DNA from: Paenibacillus faecis
Lineage (GTDB): Bacteria; Bacillota; Bacilli; Paenibacillales; Paenibacillaceae
Length of the DNA: 64,000 nt
Assembly: GCF_008084145.1 (NCBI RefSeq)
Contig: NZ_VSDO01000003.1
Coordinates: 434,001 to 498,000 of the forward strand
Direction: 5' to 3'
Position numbers and translations under genes: made by a program. Below are positions 43,680 to 52,473 of this stretch, in pieces; position 1 is the first letter of the stretch, and the number at the start of each line of letters is the position of its first letter. Under the pieces are notes generated by a model. It was not told the origin of the DNA and did not search any database. It saw only the letters and a list, made by a program, of their open reading frames with translations.

Positions 43680-44738
43680 ATGATCGGTTTAACGAAAAAG
43701 CACCGTGTCCTCGTCGCCGGCTGCGGCGGCATGTCCCACATTTGGGTCGATTACGCGCTAAGCCGCAGCGATACGGAAATCGTGGGGCTTGTGGACCTGA
43801 GCCTCGAAGCCGCCGACGCGTTGGCTTCCCGGAAGGGGCTTTCCTGCCCGCGATTTACCGATCTCCGCGAAGCGATTCTCCAGACGGACGCTACCTTGGT
43901 ATTTGATGTGACCATCCCCGCAAGCCACTATGTCATCGGCAAAACAGCGATGGAAATGGGCTGTCATGTCTTTGCGGAGAAGCCCCTGGCCGAGAACCTT
44001 GCGCAGTGCCTGGATCTGCTTGAGCTATCGCGGAAAAGCGGCAAAATCCATGCCGTCATGCAGAACCGCCGCTTTGACCCGAACATCCGCGCGCTCCGCC
44101 GCCTCGTCGGCGAGGAAACGATCGGGCGGCTCGGCTTTATCGGCGCGGACTTTTTTATCGGCCCGCATTTCGGCGGATTTCGCGATGCCATGGACAGCCC
44201 GCTTCTGCTCGATATGGCGATCCACACCTTCGATCAGGCCCGCTATATTCTGGGCGCCGACCCCGTCTCGGTGTACTGCCATGAGTTTAATCCACCCGGC
44301 TCCTGGTATGCCGGAAACGCGATGGCCGTCTGTATTTTTGAAATGTCCGACGGTTCGGTGTTCAACTATCGCGGCTCCTGGTGCGCCGAAGGGGCGTCCA
44401 CTTCGTGGGAAAGCTCCTGGAGAATCACCGGCGAGTTCGGCACGGCCTTATGGGACGGACAAGGCGAGCCCTATGCGGAAATTGTGGCGGAGGGGAGCTC
44501 CGCCGACCGGTTTATCCGCGAAACGAAGCGCGTCGCCGCCGTTCCCGTGAACATGGCCCTGACCGGCCACCAGGCTTGTCTCGCGAACATGTTCGATGGG
44601 CTGGAGACCGGGGCCCGGCCGGAGACGGATTGCAGCGACAACATCCACAGTATCGCCATGGTATTAGGGGCGGTGGAGAGCGCCAGGTCGGGGAATAAGG
44701 TCCATTTTGCCGAGTTTATGAGAAATGGGTGGGCCTAG
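43680..44738 (+). CDS. Gfo/Idh/MocA-family oxidoreductase
   Basis: A 352-residue NAD(P)-dependent sugar dehydrogenase-type enzyme. The Rossmann motif VLVAGCGGMSHIW is at the N-terminus. The family motif HVFAEKPLAENL carries the conserved Glu-Lys-Pro, and the active-site segment is LLDMAIHTFDQARYILG. It is the second gene of the AraC-controlled operon with the isomerase-like gene. AAAGGGGG lies upstream at a longish spacing. Confidence 0.9.
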   Translation: MIGLTKKHRVLVAGCGGMSHIWVDYALSRSDTEIVGLVDLSLEAADALASRKGLSCPRFTDLREAILQTDATLVFDVTIPASHYVIGKTAMEMGCHVFAEKPLAENLAQCLDLLELSRKSGKIHAVMQNRRFDPNIRALRRLVGEETIGRLGFIGADFFIGPHFGGFRDAMDSPLLLDMAIHTFDQARYILGADPVSVYCHEFNPPGSWYAGNAMAVCIFEMSDGSVFNYRGSWCAEGASTSWESSWRITGEFGTALWDGQGEPYAEIVAEGSSADRFIRETKRVAAVPVNMALTGHQACLANMFDGLETGARPETDCSDNIHSIAMVLGAVESARSGNKVHFAEFMRNGWA

Positions 44739-44813
44739 TGCCCCGGGCAGGCATCGAAATCGTATTTAGCCCATGGGGGTTAAGGGGCCCCGCGCGGCCT
44801 TCCTGCCCCCTCC

Positions 44814-44983
44814 CAACTCCAAAAAGATGCAAATCTGCAGGCTTTTAGATCGATTTCACGAGCGGATGCGAAAAAGGATGCAAATCTGCAGGTATTTCTA
44901 GCGATTTTAGAGTAACAAGCTGGTTTCGTCGAAAATTCCTGCAGATTTGCAGGAATTTTATATTACCAAGCTGGCTGATGGGC
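44814..44983 (+). repeat. Interspersed mosaic repeat, copy 2 (short form)
   Basis: Two direct GATGCAAATCTGCAGG units (44828 and 44877), then the linker TAGCGATTTTAGAG, and the inverted unit CCTGCAGATTTGCAGGAATTTT ends the core, with tail AAGCTGGCTGATGGGCC. Fills most of the 407-bp gap before the wall hydrolase; the rest shows no gene. TCGTATTTAGCCCA lies ~55 bp before it and recurs before copy 3. Confidence 0.87.
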
Positions 44984-45145
44984 CTTATGAAGCAAAACCG
45001 CACTCTGCTCTATACCCGATAAGAACCAGGCCTGAGGCAGTGATAAAACTCTATTTTCCATATTTTTCTGCACAACTCTCATCTCCCAGACTCGTCCAAC
45101 TAAGTGAGCTTTATAATTTATTTTAATTCTTGGGAGGATGACCTC

Positions 45146-46213
45146 ATGAAAAAACCGAAAAAGAAACACGCCCTCCTGCTTCTGCTTAGCGCGGGACTTC
45201 TTACCACCGCGGTTCCGGCCTATGCCGCCGAGTCCGCAGCACAGGGTTCGGCACCGCAGCAGACGCCGCCGGTGAACATTGTGTTGGACGGGAAGCGGAT
45301 CCAACCGGTCGCGGATCCAAAAATCGTGGACGGCGCTGTGCTCGTTCCAATGCGCGGTCTGTTTGAGGCGCAAGGCGCGAAGCTCGCTTGGGACGGCGCC
45401 ACCAAAACGGTGACAGCCACCAAAGGGGATGCGAAGCTCACCTACCGGTTGGGCGAAAGCTTGGCCGAGCTGAACGGCCGGACGCTGCAGGTGGATGTTC
45501 CGGGGCAGGTGGCGGACGGCCACACGCTGGTTCCGCTGCGTATGGTAAGCGAAGCCCTGGGCAGCACCGTCGTTTGGGAAGAGGACGCCCGAACCGTCCG
45601 CATTACGTCTGCCGCCCTCATCGGCAAAGAGGCGTCGATCCGCTGGGGCGTGAATCTGCGGAGCGCTCCGGACGCGGAGAGTGAAGCCGCGGAGGAACTG
45701 CTTCCGGCCGGCGCCAAGGTCACGGTTCTCCGCGAAGCCTCGCCGTTCTGGCTGGAAGTCAGCACGGAGGACGGGCGGACCGGCTACATATCCGCAAAAC
45801 CGAAATACACCGACTATACAAGCTCTGCCCTGCGGGACAAGCAGGCGGATGAGCTGCTCGCCTATGGCATGACCTTTGCCGGCACCCCGTATGAATTCGG
45901 CGCGTCGCCGGATCAAACCGCCACCTTTGACTGCTCGTCTTTCGTCAAGCGGGTATTTGCGGATACGTTGGGGATCGAGCTCCCCCGGGTATCCTATGAC
46001 CAAGCCAAAGAAGGACAAGAGGTCAAAATCGAGGATCTCCGCAAAGGCGATCTGCTCTTTTTCGGGGCGCGCGGTTTGGATATCGGCCATGTCGGCATCT
46101 ATGCGGGGGATAACCAAATTTTGCACACGTACTCGAAAAAATACGGCGTTCGCCTGGAGGCTTTCTCCGACAGCTGGAAAGAGCGGTTCGTGACCGCGCG
46201 CAGGGTGTTTTAA
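45146..46213 (+). CDS. Secreted NlpC/P60 peptidoglycan hydrolase with copper-amine-oxidase-N and SH3 domains
   Basis: A 355-residue secreted wall enzyme. Signal peptide (MKKPKKKHALLLLLSAGLLT to AYA), a copper amine oxidase N-terminal-like domain (NIVLDGKRIQPVADPKIVDGAVLVPMRGLFEAQGA...; ~40-150), a bacterial SH3 domain (VNLRSAPDAESEAAEELLPAGAKVTVL; ~165-225), and an NlpC/P60 domain with the catalytic Cys in FDCSSFVKRVF and His in DIGHVGIYAG and LHTYSKK. It should cut the gamma-D-Glu to diamino-acid bond. ATG 45146 follows GGGAGGATG. Confidence 0.93.
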   Translation: MKKPKKKHALLLLLSAGLLTTAVPAYAAESAAQGSAPQQTPPVNIVLDGKRIQPVADPKIVDGAVLVPMRGLFEAQGAKLAWDGATKTVTATKGDAKLTYRLGESLAELNGRTLQVDVPGQVADGHTLVPLRMVSEALGSTVVWEEDARTVRITSAALIGKEASIRWGVNLRSAPDAESEAAEELLPAGAKVTVLREASPFWLEVSTEDGRTGYISAKPKYTDYTSSALRDKQADELLAYGMTFAGTPYEFGASPDQTATFDCSSFVKRVFADTLGIELPRVSYDQAKEGQEVKIEDLRKGDLLFFGARGLDIGHVGIYAGDNQILHTYSKKYGVRLEAFSDSWKERFVTARRVF

Positions 46214-46362
46214 TGGTGGATGACACGCGGAACAGGCTACGGGGGCGAACAGCGGACGGTGCGTTGGGTGGCGTATCAGGTAGTGCGCCAAGCGGCACGT
46301 TAGGCTGGGCATCACGTGGCACGTCAGGCCGCAGGTCATGCTGCGCACCAGGCGTCGTGTCA

Positions 46363-46499
46363 GTTAGCGGGAGAATATCCCGCTAATTGGGCCGGACCCG
46401 CCCAGGGAGCCCAAATAGCTGGAAAATCTCCGGCTAATCCGTGCCCTGCAGCTCCGTTAGCCGCTTTGCGACGAAATAGCGGGAGGAAATCCCGTTAAT
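46363..46499. repeat. Array of three small palindromes
   Basis: Units at 46363-46388 (AGCGGG/CCCGCT), 46412-46439 (AGCTGG/CCGGCT) and 46473-46499 (AGCGGG/CCCGTT). The 150 bp before them (46214-46362) contains no gene. Confidence 0.9.
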
Positions 46500-46800
46500 G
46501 TAAGAGGACGACGGGACCGGACACTACACTCAGAAGATCGAGGCACTCAGGTGAAGGATTAGTTAGTTGAGTAATATGATTGGCCTGCGGTGTTTAGTTA
46601 CGGTAGGAGATAAAGGCAAGTTAGAGCTTGGACATGTTAGGCTGGGCGAGGGCAGGCCTAGCCTTGGGGTCGGGCGCGGCGATGGATGGGCATGGATGGG
46701 CTCTGGTTGGGACCTGAGCGGCAGATTAACGGGAAAAACTCCCGTTAAATGACGCGCGAATGGCCAAGTGCGAGGATTACCTGGAAAAAATCCCGCTAAT
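46500..46800. repeat. 301-bp duplicated module, copy A
   Basis: Begins GTAAGAGGACGACGGGACCG and ends TCCCGCTAAT. It contains two small palindromes near its right end (46724-46750 and 46777-46800, the second cut by the IS110 insertion). It matches 48668-48968 in length and almost every base, and its first 152 bp match 48473-48624. A 61-codon frame inside lacks a convincing ribosome binding site. Confidence 0.92.
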
Positions 46801-47034
46801 CAAACATGGCCTAGCGGCCACCGCCAGTAATGAAAATGGTACGGTCATTCACCTACTTTTCTGTTACATTTAAAGTGTGAGTCATAGGTCGGCCAAATAT
46901 TGGGGATCTACCCCGTCCGTTAATCGGACCAACTGCAGCCATGAGGATCGCCGAGTGTTGCCTTGAGCACGTGTATAAATTTTCTCCTCAAAAGGTTGCA
47001 TGATTCACACCCATACTGCAACTGGAGGGATAAT
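46801..47034 (+). other. Non-coding left end of IS110 copy 2, candidate bridge RNA
   Basis: Same as in copy 1 apart from a C to T change in GCAGCCATGAGG. CCGTTAAT lies at 46917-46924. The target of this copy reads CCCGCTAAT, one base off the guide-like match, which a G-U pair would tolerate. Bridge RNA function is inference. Confidence 0.5.
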
Positions 47035-48260
47035 ATGGACGCCATACGCGAATGTTGTGCTGGACTGGATGTCCACCAGGAAACTGTAGTAGCTTGCCTG
47101 CTGAGCGGGCCGCTTCATAAGAAGCCCAAGTCTGTTATTGAAACATTCGGTACCACTACACGAGAGCTCTTGCGGTTACAAGACTGGCTCGTAAAGCACG
47201 AATGCACAGAGGTTGCCATGGAAAGCACAGGAGTTTATTGGAAGCCGGTGTGGAACATACTTGAGGGCACCTGTACTTTAACCTTGGCAAATTCGCAACA
47301 TATCAAAAACGTTCCTGGCAAGAAGACGGATGTAAACGATGCGGAATGGATTGCGGGATTACACCGTTGTGGGCTCATCGATGGTAGCTTCGTCCCGGAT
47401 GAATCCATACGAGATTTGCGGGATCTTACTCGCTACCGTCGAAAACTCATTCAAAACCTTACTCAGGAAAAAAACCGAATCCACAAAATTCTTCAGGATG
47501 CAAATATCAAACTAACCACGTTCATCTCGGACCTGTTCGGTGTTTCTGGACGTGCCTTACTGGGATCCATCGTCAACGGGGAAGTCCTTGACGTACATGA
47601 GGTACGCAAAATGGTACACACCCGGCTGAAGATGAAGGTCCCGTTGCTGGTTGAAGCACTGAATGGTCGCCTGCGCTTGCATCACCGAAACATGATCAAG
47701 CGGCACTTGGAACATATACATTATTTAGAAAAGCAGATTCAGGAACTCGAGGCTGAGATTGAATCGGCAGTAGAGCCTCACATGAGGGAAATACAGTTGC
47801 TCGATACGATTCCGGGAATTGACTTCGATGCTGCGGCGAGCATCGTAGCGGAAATAGGTACCGATATGGCGCATTTCCCAAGTGAAGCTCACTTAGCCTC
47901 TTGGGCAGGCGTTTGTCCAGCCAACCATGAGAGTGCCGGTAAAAAAAAAGAAAAAAGAACAACCGCGGAAACAAGCATATAAAGTCCGTGTTATGCCAAG
48001 CGGCATGGGCAGCGATAAAAAAGAAGGATAGCCGGTTTACAGCAGTGTACTCCCGAATTGCAAAGAGGGCAGGCACACAGAAGGCTAACATGGCGATCGC
48101 CCATTTGATGATACGAATCATTTATGTAATGCTTCGTGATAAAGTGCCTTATGAAGAATTAGGGCGCGAGTATTTAGTTTCCGACAAAAAAGTAGCAGAG
48201 TCCCTTGTGAAGAAGCTACAAAAGCTAGGTTACCACGTCGAACTAACCGAGACTGCTTAA
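47035..48260 (+). pseudogene. IS110-family transposase, two frames (copy 2)
   Basis: Same domain layout, same stop and same nine-A run (47941-47949) as copy 1, so the frame break predates the duplication or is functional. The second frame carries the end of the serine-containing domain and stops at 48260. Codon 4 differs silently from copy 1 (GCC for GCG). Confidence 0.85.
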
Positions 48261-48358
48261 ATATTAGTTTTTAAAAAAAGGCAAAAATCATTTAAGGGAT
48301 GCTTTAAAGTCAATTTTAATTTCGCGCTGTGAAGCAACAAATTCATTTTCGTATAAAT

Positions 48359-48472
48359 TTGCCGTGATTGGGCCGGACTGGCCAAAAGGAGCTGAATTAG
48401 CGGGAGGAAATCCAGCTAATTGGGCGATATCCCACCAAATGAGCGATATTAACGGGAGAAAATCCCGTTAAT
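48359..48472. repeat. Module spacer with two small palindromes
   Basis: Right flank of IS110 copy 2. It contains palindromes at about 48394-48421 (AGCGGG/CCAGCT) and 48448-48472 (AACGGG/CCCGTT). The first part (GTGATTGGGCCGGACTGGCC) recurs after module C at 48972. Confidence 0.85.
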
Positions 48473-48624
48473 GTGAGCGGACGAATGGACCGGACGCTAC
48501 ACTCGGAAGATCGAGGCACTCAGGTGAAGGATTAGTTAGTTGAGTAATATGATTGGCCTGCGGTGTTTAGTTACGGTAGAAGATAAAGGCAAGTTAGAGC
48601 TTGGACATGTTAGGCTGGGCGAGG
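48473..48624. repeat. Duplicated module, copy B (partial, 152 bp)
   Basis: Matches 46500-46651 and 48668-48819 and breaks off after CTGGGCGAGG, where unrelated sequence (TTACACCAAATGAGC) takes over. Slightly more diverged than A and C. Confidence 0.88.
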
Positions 48625-48642
48625 TTACACCAAATGAGCAAT

Positions 48643-48667
48643 ATTAGCGGGAGAATATCCCGCTAAT
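48643..48667. repeat. Small palindrome between modules B and C
   Basis: TATTAGCGGGA-GAATA-TCCCGCTAAT; flanks as in the other arrays. Confidence 0.88.
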
Positions 48668-48968
48668 GTAAGCGGACGGCGGGACCGGACACTACACTCA
48701 GAAGATCGAGGCACTCAGGTGAAGGATTAGTTAGTTGAGTAATATGATTGGCCTGCGGTGTTTAGTTACGGTAGGAGATAAAGGCAAGTTAGAGCTTGGA
48801 CATGCTAGGCTGGGCGAGGGCAGGCCTAGCCTTGGGGTCGGGCGCGGCGATGGATGGGCATGGATGGGCTCTGGTTGGGACCTGAGCGGCAGATTAACGG
48901 GAAAAACTCCCGTTAAATGACGCGCGAATGGCCAAGGGCGAGGATTACCTGGAAAAAATCCCGCTAAT
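48668..48968. repeat. 301-bp duplicated module, copy C (empty IS110 site)
   Basis: Full copy matching 46500-46800. It ends in the palindrome ACCTGGAAAAAATCCCGCTAAT and is followed directly by TTGCAGTGATTGGG, so it shows what the IS110 copy 2 target looked like before insertion. Confidence 0.93.
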
Positions 48969-49083
48969 TTGCAGTGATTGGGCCGGATTGGCCAAAAGGA
49001 GCTGAATTAGCGGGAGGAAATCCAGCTAATTGGGTGAGGTTACACCAAATGGGGGAAATTAACGGGAGGAAATCCCGTTAATT
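48969..49083. repeat. Two small palindromes after module C
   Basis: Units at about 49004-49031 (AGCGGG/CCAGCT) and 49058-49083 (AACGGG/CCCGTT), the same order as after IS110 copy 2. Confidence 0.88.
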
Positions 49084-49268
49084 AGTAGAACAGGATCAAG
49101 CGCCATTGAGCTAATGCCTCCCTGGACATCGGAATACGAGAAAAAGACAATGCGCTGCTTAGCGTTGACTTGGCGTGAAACTCCCGATAAGCACGCAGCC
49201 CCACGCCTGCCAACATCCCTAATCGTATTTAGCCCACGGCGATCAAGATGACAACGCAGTTCCAATGC
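49084..49268. other. Intergenic stretch without a recognisable gene
   Basis: A minus-strand frame (49265 to 49059) runs through part of this and into the palindromes, but it has no ribosome binding site and no family resemblance. TCGTATTTAGCCCA near 49220 also occurs 55 bp before repeat copy 2, so it may belong to the mosaic repeat's surroundings. Confidence 0.4.
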
Positions 49269-49438
49269 TCCAACTCAAAAAAGATGCAAATCTGCAGGCA
49301 TTTTGTTCGATCCAAGCGCGAATGCGAAAAAAGATGCAAATCTGCAGGCATTTCTAGCGTTTTTAGAAAAACGAGCCGGTTGCTTCGAAAATTCCTGCAG
49401 ATTTGCAGGAATTTTATTTACCAGTTTGTTTGATGGGG
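49269..49438 (+). repeat. Interspersed mosaic repeat, copy 3 (short form)
   Basis: Direct units GATGCAAATCTGCAGGCATTT at 49283 and 49334, linker TAGCGTTTTTAGAAAAACGAGCC, then the inverted unit CCTGCAGATTTGCAGGAATTTT and the tail TTTGTTTGATGGGGG. The 160 bp from here to 49599 show nothing further. Confidence 0.88.
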
Positions 49439-49599
49439 GTACTGGCTTCTTCCTCCTATAAAGATCTGTTAAGTAGCGGCGGTTAAAGCCTCTCCATTTC
49501 ATCAACGTCCCTCGAAAATGACGATTCCATGAACCGGGAATACCCTGCCCTTCTCTGTCCATACTAATCCCATCCAAAACAACCCGGAGGCGGATCGGA

Positions 49600-50202
49600 A
49601 TGGCCATGGAGGCGGAAAAGGAAGTCAGGGCGGGCATGGAAACAGGGCTGCAAACGGAGCTGCAAAAACAAGCGCAACTGCAAAAGGAAGCGGAACTGCA
49701 AAAGAATGCGGGGCTGCAAAAGGAAGCCGGCAAGAAGATGAGCCTGCTCATGTTCAGCGGGGAGTACGACAAGGCGATGGCCGGGCTGATTTTGGCCAAT
49801 GCGGCGCGGGATATCGAGGTCGAGGTAACGATGTTCTTCGCTTTTTGGGGGTTGTTTTTGCTGCGGGATCCCGAACGGATGACGCAGGAGGACAAGACGG
49901 TCTATGAGAAGCTGCTCGGCTGGATGTCGCCGAAAGGCGCGGAGGACCTTCCCTTGTCCCGCATGAATTTCAGCGGCTTGGGAAAGTGGATGCTGACGGA
50001 GATGATCGAGGATCAGGAAGCCCCCAAGCTGATTCATTTCCTAAAAGGGGCGCGTAAAAAAACCGTCAAATTCTACGGCTGCCGATTGTCTCTGGAAATT
50101 ATGGGCATCCGGCCCGAAGAGCTGATTCCGGAGCTTGAAGTCGTGGACGCCCAAACGTATCTCCGCGACGCGCTCGCTTCCGATGTGCAGTTGTTTATTT
50201 GA
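49600..50202 (+). CDS. DsrE/DsrF/DrsH-like sulfur-carrier family protein
   Basis: A 200-residue protein. An N-terminal Gln/Lys-rich helix made of short tandem repeats (LQKQAQ, LQKEAE, LQKNAG, LQKEAG; ~20-45) precedes a DsrE-like domain (KMSLLMFSGEYDKAMAGLILANAARDIEVEVTMFFAFWGL). KFYGCRLSLEIMGI carries the Cys expected of persulfide-carrying members. It is likely to work with the cysteine desulfurase-like enzyme encoded 90 bp downstream. CGGAGGC precedes the ATG. Confidence 0.85.
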   Translation: MAMEAEKEVRAGMETGLQTELQKQAQLQKEAELQKNAGLQKEAGKKMSLLMFSGEYDKAMAGLILANAARDIEVEVTMFFAFWGLFLLRDPERMTQEDKTVYEKLLGWMSPKGAEDLPLSRMNFSGLGKWMLTEMIEDQEAPKLIHFLKGARKKTVKFYGCRLSLEIMGIRPEELIPELEVVDAQTYLRDALASDVQLFI

Positions 50203-50292
50203 ATTTCAAATAATGTTCACGGCTCCCTTTGGAACGCCATCGGGCATCCCAGCGTACCCTAAACCGATCAATCGAACGGAGGGCACACGCCT

Positions 50293-51783
50293 ATGCTCAA
50301 GGCCAACATGGGGAGCCTTGTTTATGATTTGCCGGGCTCCAGTGAAGCATTCTTCAACCGGTACCGGAAAAATACGATCGGCGAGGGCCATACCTTCCTG
50401 TCTCCCTACGGCCGAAAGCCGCTCCTTTATGCCGACTGGGCGGCCAGCGGCCGGCTGTATCGCCCGATCGAAGCGAAGCTCGCGGAGGAGTTCGGCCCCT
50501 GGATGGCCAACACGCATACCCGCTCCACCATCACCGGCCGGACCATGACCCTCGCTTACGAGGAAGCCAAAGCGGTCATCAAGCGCCATGTGAACGCAGG
50601 TCCACAAGACATGCTGGTGTTTGCGGGAACCGGCATGACCGGGGCGGTAAACAAGCTGCAGCGGCTGCTGGGACTGAAAGTCCCCGAGCGGTTTAAATCC
50701 CGCATCCGCTTAACCGAAGCGGAACGGCCCGTCATCTTTATCACCCACATGGAGCATCACTCCAACCAGCTCTCCTGGGCCGAAACGATCGGCGAGGTCG
50801 TCGTCGTTCCTCCCGGGCCGGAGGGGAACGTGGAGCCTGAACATTTGGAGCGGTTATTGCGGCTTTACCGGCATAGACGCGTCAAAATCGGCGCCTTCAC
50901 CGCCTGTTCCAATGTGACAGGCTTCGAAACGCCCTATGACGAACTTGCCCGAACGATGCACCGGCACGGCGGCAGGTGTTTCGTCGATTTCTCCGCTTCC
51001 GCGCCGTATGCGCGCATCGACATGCATCCCGCCCCGCCTCGGGAAAGGCTGGACGGCGTCCTGTTCTCCCCCCACAAGTTTCTGGGCGGGCCGGGGACGA
51101 ACGGCATTCTCGTCGTCGACAAATCCTGCTGCGACAGCGACGTTCCCGACCATCCCGGCGGCGGTACGGTGGTGTGGACCAATCCGTGGGGCGAGTATCA
51201 CTATGTCAAGGACGCGGACGCGCGGGAGGACGGGGGGACACCGGGGATTTTGCAAGCCATACGAGCAGCTTTATGCATTCGCCTGAAGGAGGAGATGGGC
51301 ATTTCCCGCATGAGAGCGCGGGAGAAGGAGCTAACCTCCCTTCTGCTGCAGCAACTTGCGCGAATCCCCGGCCTCCGTCTTCTCGGAGGAAGCCACCGTG
51401 ATCGGCTGGGCATCGTTTCATTCACGTTCGACACCATCCATTACAATTTGGTGGTCCAACTGCTCAATGACCGCTTCGGCATCCAGGCCCGCGGCGGCTG
51501 TTCCTGCGCCGGAACCTACGGCCATCACTTGCTGGGCATTGGCCTGGCGGACTCCCGCCATATCGCCGAACAAATCGCGGAAGGCGACCTTTCGGGCAAA
51601 CCGGGCTGGGTCCGCCTCTCTCTGCATCCGATGATGACGGATCAGGAAATCCGCTACATCGCCGCCGCCATCCGGGATGTGGCCGAACATATCGCGGAAT
51701 GGAAAAAAGACTACATCTTCGATCCGGGCACCGGCGAATGGCTTCATCGCTCACACAAAGGAACTAGTGCTCCAGGTTTTTAA
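50293..51783 (+). CDS. Class V aminotransferase, cysteine desulfurase-like
   Basis: A 496-residue PLP enzyme. The cofactor Lys is in LFSPHKFLGGPGT, the N-terminal LLYADWAASGR matches the substrate-binding start of this fold, and GGCSCAGTYGHHLL supplies a Cys in the position used by group II cysteine desulfurases. It is longer than SufS (about 410) owing to N- and C-terminal extensions. The neighbouring DsrE-like gene suggests sulfur transfer as persulfide. Its last 20 bp overlap the convergent oxidoreductase gene. Confidence 0.87.
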   Translation: MLKANMGSLVYDLPGSSEAFFNRYRKNTIGEGHTFLSPYGRKPLLYADWAASGRLYRPIEAKLAEEFGPWMANTHTRSTITGRTMTLAYEEAKAVIKRHVNAGPQDMLVFAGTGMTGAVNKLQRLLGLKVPERFKSRIRLTEAERPVIFITHMEHHSNQLSWAETIGEVVVVPPGPEGNVEPEHLERLLRLYRHRRVKIGAFTACSNVTGFETPYDELARTMHRHGGRCFVDFSASAPYARIDMHPAPPRERLDGVLFSPHKFLGGPGTNGILVVDKSCCDSDVPDHPGGGTVVWTNPWGEYHYVKDADAREDGGTPGILQAIRAALCIRLKEEMGISRMRAREKELTSLLLQQLARIPGLRLLGGSHRDRLGIVSFTFDTIHYNLVVQLLNDRFGIQARGGCSCAGTYGHHLLGIGLADSRHIAEQIAEGDLSGKPGWVRLSLHPMMTDQEIRYIAAAIRDVAEHIAEWKKDYIFDPGTGEWLHRSHKGTSAPGF

Positions 51784-52354
51784 AATACGTGTAAACCTTG
51801 TTCAGCTTTTTCTCATGGCGGCCTTTGGGGCTCTCCATGCTTCCGAACTCAAAGAACTTGACCGGCCGGATGCCGACATAGCGGAGCAGCGCCCTTCCCA
51901 TCAATACTTTATGGGCGTTATTCAGATAGAACCAGGGGTAAATCCGCTCGGGGCCCTTCATGGTGGAAATGCAGACCGCCGATTTCCCTTTCAAAAGGCC
52001 TTCTGGCAGCAGCCGGCCGTTGTCACGGTACCCGAAGCCGGAGGAGAACATCCGGTCGATGTAGCCGAGAAGCATGGCCGGAGGACGACCCCAAAAAATC
52101 GGGTACACGAACACGAGCTTATCCGCCCATTGAATCTGCTCGCGGTATTTGGCCAAGCTGGGCTCACGGTGCATATCGCGCCTCCGCTTTTCCTCGTTGT
52201 ACACCAGGACGGGATCGAAAGACTCCGCGTATAAATCCAACACTTGAATCCCGGAAATTCTCGGATTTTCGCGGCTTCCCTCCAGCACTTTTTGCAAAAA
52301 GGCGTAACTCAGGCTTTGATGATTCGGATGAGTATAAATGACCAGCAGGTTCAT
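51764..52354 (-). CDS. NAD(P)H:quinone oxidoreductase-type flavoprotein
   Basis: A 196-residue flavodoxin-like enzyme. LLVIYTHPNHQSLSYAFLQ is the FMN/FAD phosphate loop of the NQO1/YwrO family and VFVYPIFWGRPPAMLLGYIDRMFSSGF the conserved second motif. It performs two-electron reduction of quinones. ATG 52354 follows GGGGTG. It is divergent from a MarR gene, with a pair of related palindromes between them, so it is the probable MarR target. Confidence 0.92.
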   Translation of the reverse strand: MNLLVIYTHPNHQSLSYAFLQKVLEGSRENPRISGIQVLDLYAESFDPVLVYNEEKRRRDMHREPSLAKYREQIQWADKLVFVYPIFWGRPPAMLLGYIDRMFSSGFGYRDNGRLLPEGLLKGKSAVCISTMKGPERIYPWFYLNNAHKVLMGRALLRYVGIRPVKFFEFGSMESPKGRHEKKLNKVYTYFKNLEH

Positions 52355-52372
52355 AGCTCGCACCCCATTTAC

Positions 52373-52426
52373 TTATCATTTGATAAATAAATCCTATACG
52401 ACATTTAATTAGTTGTCAAATGATAA
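52373..52426. promoter_or_regulatory. Pair of MarR-type operators
   Basis: TTATCATTTGATAA (52373-52386) and TTGTCAAATGATAA (52413-52426) share TNATCA/TGATAA half-sites and sit 40 bp apart between the divergent genes. A TTGATAA half-site follows at 52433. Confidence 0.8.
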
Positions 52427-52473
52427 TTGTTTTTTGATAATGAGTTTGCTATTGTCGTTGATGAGGTGGTTTT

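Larger units (their letters stand above)
46801..48358 (+). mobile_element. IS110-family element, copy 2 (1558 bp)
   Basis: Same length and ends as the copy at 35595 and nearly identical throughout. It splits the palindrome at the end of module A after CCCGCTAAT, with TTGCCGTGATTGGG on the far side. Module C at 48668-48968 followed by TTGCAGTGATTGGG is the matching uninterrupted site. No target duplication beyond the AAT core is apparent. Confidence 0.94.

Noticed and set aside
46567-46752. 61-codon frame repeated in modules A and C (46567 and 48735)
   Set aside because: It starts at TTG without a ribosome binding site, ends inside a palindrome and is not kept in module B; conservation follows from DNA duplication.
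49059-49265. 68-codon minus-strand frame after module C
   Set aside because: It runs into palindromic repeats, lacks a ribosome binding site and resembles no known protein.
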